Of a DNA stretch of 50,764 nt, positions 48,839-50,764 are shown piece after piece; position 1 is the first letter of the stretch, and every line of letters begins with the position of its first letter. Below the pieces are notes generated by a model that was given only the letters and a program-made list of their open reading frames with translations, had not been told where the DNA came from and did not search any database. The position numbers were made by a program, and so were the translations under genes. The DNA is from an uncultured Porticoccus sp. (GTDB taxonomy: Bacteria; Pseudomonadota; Gammaproteobacteria; Pseudomonadales; Porticoccaceae), in assembly GCA_905181945.1 (NCBI GenBank), contig CAJIZZ010000014.1:1-50764 (forward strand). The letters are read 5' to 3'.

Positions 48839-50764
48839 ATGAAACGTATATCTGTAGATATCGGTGGTACTTTTACTGACTGCTTTGTAGTGTGGGACAA
48901 CAAGTACATCGAAACTAAAGCGTTGACGACACATCAAAACCTTGCGTTGGGTTTTAATGAGGCTCTTGAAAAGGCCTATCAAGAACTTGGTGTGGGTATG
49001 GAGGAGCTTCTAGCAGGCGTTGACTCGGTTCGTTATGCAACCACGTTAGGCACTAATGCCTTGATTGAGCATAAGGGTCCTCGTATGGGCATGCTAGTAA
49101 CGGCTGGTTATGAGGCAATGGTGCCCTTGAGTAGGGCGCGTGGATACGGCGAAGGTTTGGATGATCTAGGCAAACAAAATCTTCCTGATGCACAAAGACC
49201 AGCACCTCTTGTGCTACCAAGTATGATTGAAGGTGTACGCGAACGTTTAGGTTTTGAGGGCGAGCTAGTCATGCCCGTTGATGAAGACGATGTTCGTCGT
49301 AAGATAAGAACCTTGGTAGATAAAGGCGCGCAAGTCATCGTAGTATGTTTGGTTAATTCGGTAGTAAACCCTGCACATGAAAAACGAGTAGAGGAAATTT
49401 TGCTGGAAGAGTATCCCACGCATTTGCTTGGCTCTATTCCTGTTATTCTTTCTCATCGTGTTGCAGGTCGTAAGGGTGAATATGTGCGTGCTACCTCAGC
49501 AATTGTGGATGGCTATTTGCATTCTACTATGTACCACGCTATGAGCCAGCTTGAACAAAATCTCCGAGCAAACTCATACTCCAAGCCTATGCTCGTCATT
49601 CACAACTCGGGTGGCATGGCTCAGTTGAATTCTACAGATGCGCTGCAGACCATTCATTCTGGCCCAGTATCTGGTATTAGTGCTGCAGAACATCTCGCTA
49701 AAGAGGCGGATCTGGGAAGTGTGATCGCCACAGATATGGGAGGAACAAGTTACGATATTGGTATCGTCGTTGAGGGGGGAATTAAGCATTATGACTTCAA
49801 TCCCGTTATTGACAGATGGCTAGTATCAGTCCCTATGGTTCACCTAGTTACTCTAGGTGCAGGTGGAGGCTCCATTGCTTCGTTTGATCGTATGTACAAC
49901 GCTGTTGCGGTTGGTCCCAAAAGTGCCGGCTCCGACCCTGGTCCAGCTTGTTACGACCGAGGCGGAATGAATCCCACGGTGACAGATGCGGATTTAGCCT
50001 TAGGTTACCTTGATGCGGAAAATTATGCAGGCGGCAGCATACCCCTTAACCCTAAGCGTTCAATGTTTGCCATTGAAGAAGCCTTATGTGACGATTTGGA
50101 TGTGGAACCAATCGCAGCTGCATTGCTGATCAAAGAAAAAGTAGACAGCAATATGGCTAATGGCGTCAATACAGAACTAAGAGTCCGCGGTTACGATCCG
50201 AAAGATTTTACCATGCTAGCTTATGGTGGTAACGGGCCTCTGCATTGCTGTGGTATTGCTTCTAAGTTAAAAATCAACAAGATTCTTGCTACCCCAATGA
50301 GCTCTGTTTTTTCTGCAGTGGGTGCAGGTAATATGCATCAAATGCACATTCATGAAACATCGTTGTTCATGGTGCTGTATGACTCTACTGCTCGAAAAGT
50401 GTTCGATAATTATGTTCGGTTCAATGATCTTGTTGTTGAGCTAAGCAAGCGCGGCCAGGCTGACCTTGTCAGACAAGGTCAGCCTGTTAGCGATATCAAG
50501 CACTCACTAGAGCTAGATATGCGCTATGGAAACCAATTGGTTCAAACTACAGTAGTGGTTTCAAAGCATTCTCTTGAGTCTGTCATGGATGTGATGAATA
50601 TTCTTGATCAGTTTTCAAGCGACTATGGTAAGCGTTTCGGTGAGGGCAGCCAGGCTCCGGAAGCTGGCATTCGCATCAATACAATACGTGTGGCTTCTTA
50701 TGTGGAGCATGACACAGTCAAATTCGATCACATTAAACCGATAGCGCAGAGCGAGCGTATTGCT
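48839..50764 (+). CDS. Second HyuA-like subunit, runs off the window (partial)
   Basis: The frame from ATG 48839 stays open for 642 codons to the window end, so the 3' part is missing. It begins with the canonical VDIGGTFTD motif, has TTLGTNALIEHKGP near residue 67, a second phosphate motif TDMGGTSYDIG near 300, GAGGGSIASFD near 345, and AYGGNGPLHCCGIA near 460. It is clearly a different HyuA paralogue from the gene at 46432. The visible part alone is about 70 kDa; the third subunit of acetophenone carboxylase is about 87 kDa by family knowledge. AGGA lies ten bases before the ATG. Confidence 0.88.
   Translation, partial: MKRISVDIGGTFTDCFVVWDNKYIETKALTTHQNLALGFNEALEKAYQELGVGMEELLAGVDSVRYATTLGTNALIEHKGPRMGMLVTAGYEAMVPLSRARGYGEGLDDLGKQNLPDAQRPAPLVLPSMIEGVRERLGFEGELVMPVDEDDVRRKIRTLVDKGAQVIVVCLVNSVVNPAHEKRVEEILLEEYPTHLLGSIPVILSHRVAGRKGEYVRATSAIVDGYLHSTMYHAMSQLEQNLRANSYSKPMLVIHNSGGMAQLNSTDALQTIHSGPVSGISAAEHLAKEADLGSVIATDMGGTSYDIGIVVEGGIKHYDFNPVIDRWLVSVPMVHLVTLGAGGGSIASFDRMYNAVAVGPKSAGSDPGPACYDRGGMNPTVTDADLALGYLDAENYAGGSIPLNPKRSMFAIEEALCDDLDVEPIAAALLIKEKVDSNMANGVNTELRVRGYDPKDFTMLAYGGNGPLHCCGIASKLKINKILATPMSSVFSAVGAGNMHQMHIHETSLFMVLYDSTARKVFDNYVRFNDLVVELSKRGQADLVRQGQPVSDIKHSLELDMRYGNQLVQTTVVVSKHSLESVMDVMNILDQFSSDYGKRFGEGSQAPEAGIRINTIRVASYVEHDTVKFDHIKPIAQSERIA

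Noticed and set aside
46432..50764. Ordinary hydantoinase or 5-oxoprolinase operon
   Set aside because: The coupled small gamma-like subunit and the presence of two HyuA paralogues fit the acetone/acetophenone carboxylase group better, although the HyuB partner lies outside the window.

Overview
The window looks like a stretch of gammaproteobacterial chromosome. It is moderately AT-rich by eye, tightly packed, and belongs to a Pseudomonas/Cellvibrio-like lineage. This placement rests on conserved gene order and protein type: ruvCAB-ybgC-tolQRAB-pal-cpoB followed by tRNA-Lys and nadA; metG/mrp/dcd beside a complete rnfABCDGE operon; purM-purN with a DUF3108 gene, beside DUF2066-hda; and recA-recX...alaS-lysC-tRNA-Ser(GCT). 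LexA boxes of the gamma type (CTGT-N8-ACAG) precede ruvC and recA. The species cannot be named from sequence alone.

Layout. 1-182: the end of an unidentified gene whose C-terminus is made of perfect 15-bp tandem repeats. 313-2652: LexA-controlled Holliday-junction genes ruvC-ruvA-ruvB. 2678-7570: the Tol-Pal envelope system (ybgC, tolQ, tolR, a short tolA, tolB, pal, cpoB). 7682-8940: tRNA-Lys and nadA. 8964-15291: envelope and proteolysis genes (bepA, an AI-2E/PerM family permease, a pitrilysin-type protease) and gmhA. 15337-25104, minus strand: deaD, the six-gene Rnf electron-transport operon, and metG. 25260-36306: mrp/apbC and dcd; DUF3108, purN and purM on the minus strand; DUF2066 and hda; a TlpA-like lipoprotein and a YihY-family protein on the minus strand; then arsC-like, wrbA, DUF2069 and sppA. 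36389-38109: ferredoxin fdxA and a TrmA/RlmD-type RNA methyltransferase. 38227-45937: recA (with LexA box and terminator), recX, an M23 peptidase, a Trm112-like gene, a HIT protein, alaS, lysC and tRNA-Ser.

After the tRNA-Ser and a strong terminator the character changes. A roughly 440-bp stretch without a convincing gene is followed by an operon that runs off the right edge: a HyuA-like subunit (645 aa), a small Cys-rich subunit resembling acetone carboxylase gamma (134 aa), and a second, different HyuA-like subunit (642 codons seen). The order and sizes recall the first three genes of the ATP-dependent acetophenone carboxylase (Apc) type. This is the most likely place for a new system: an Apc-like ketone (or related) carboxylase of unknown substrate, inserted where csrA and tRNA-Arg usually cluster with tRNA-Ser. 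csrA is missing from its usual position between the lysC/alaS genes and tRNA-Ser.

Most of the remaining window is core housekeeping. Several published-style starts were moved downstream where family alignment and ribosome-binding sites argue for it (cpoB, rnfB, rnfG, dcd, purM, the ArsC-like gene, recA, and the small carboxylase subunit).
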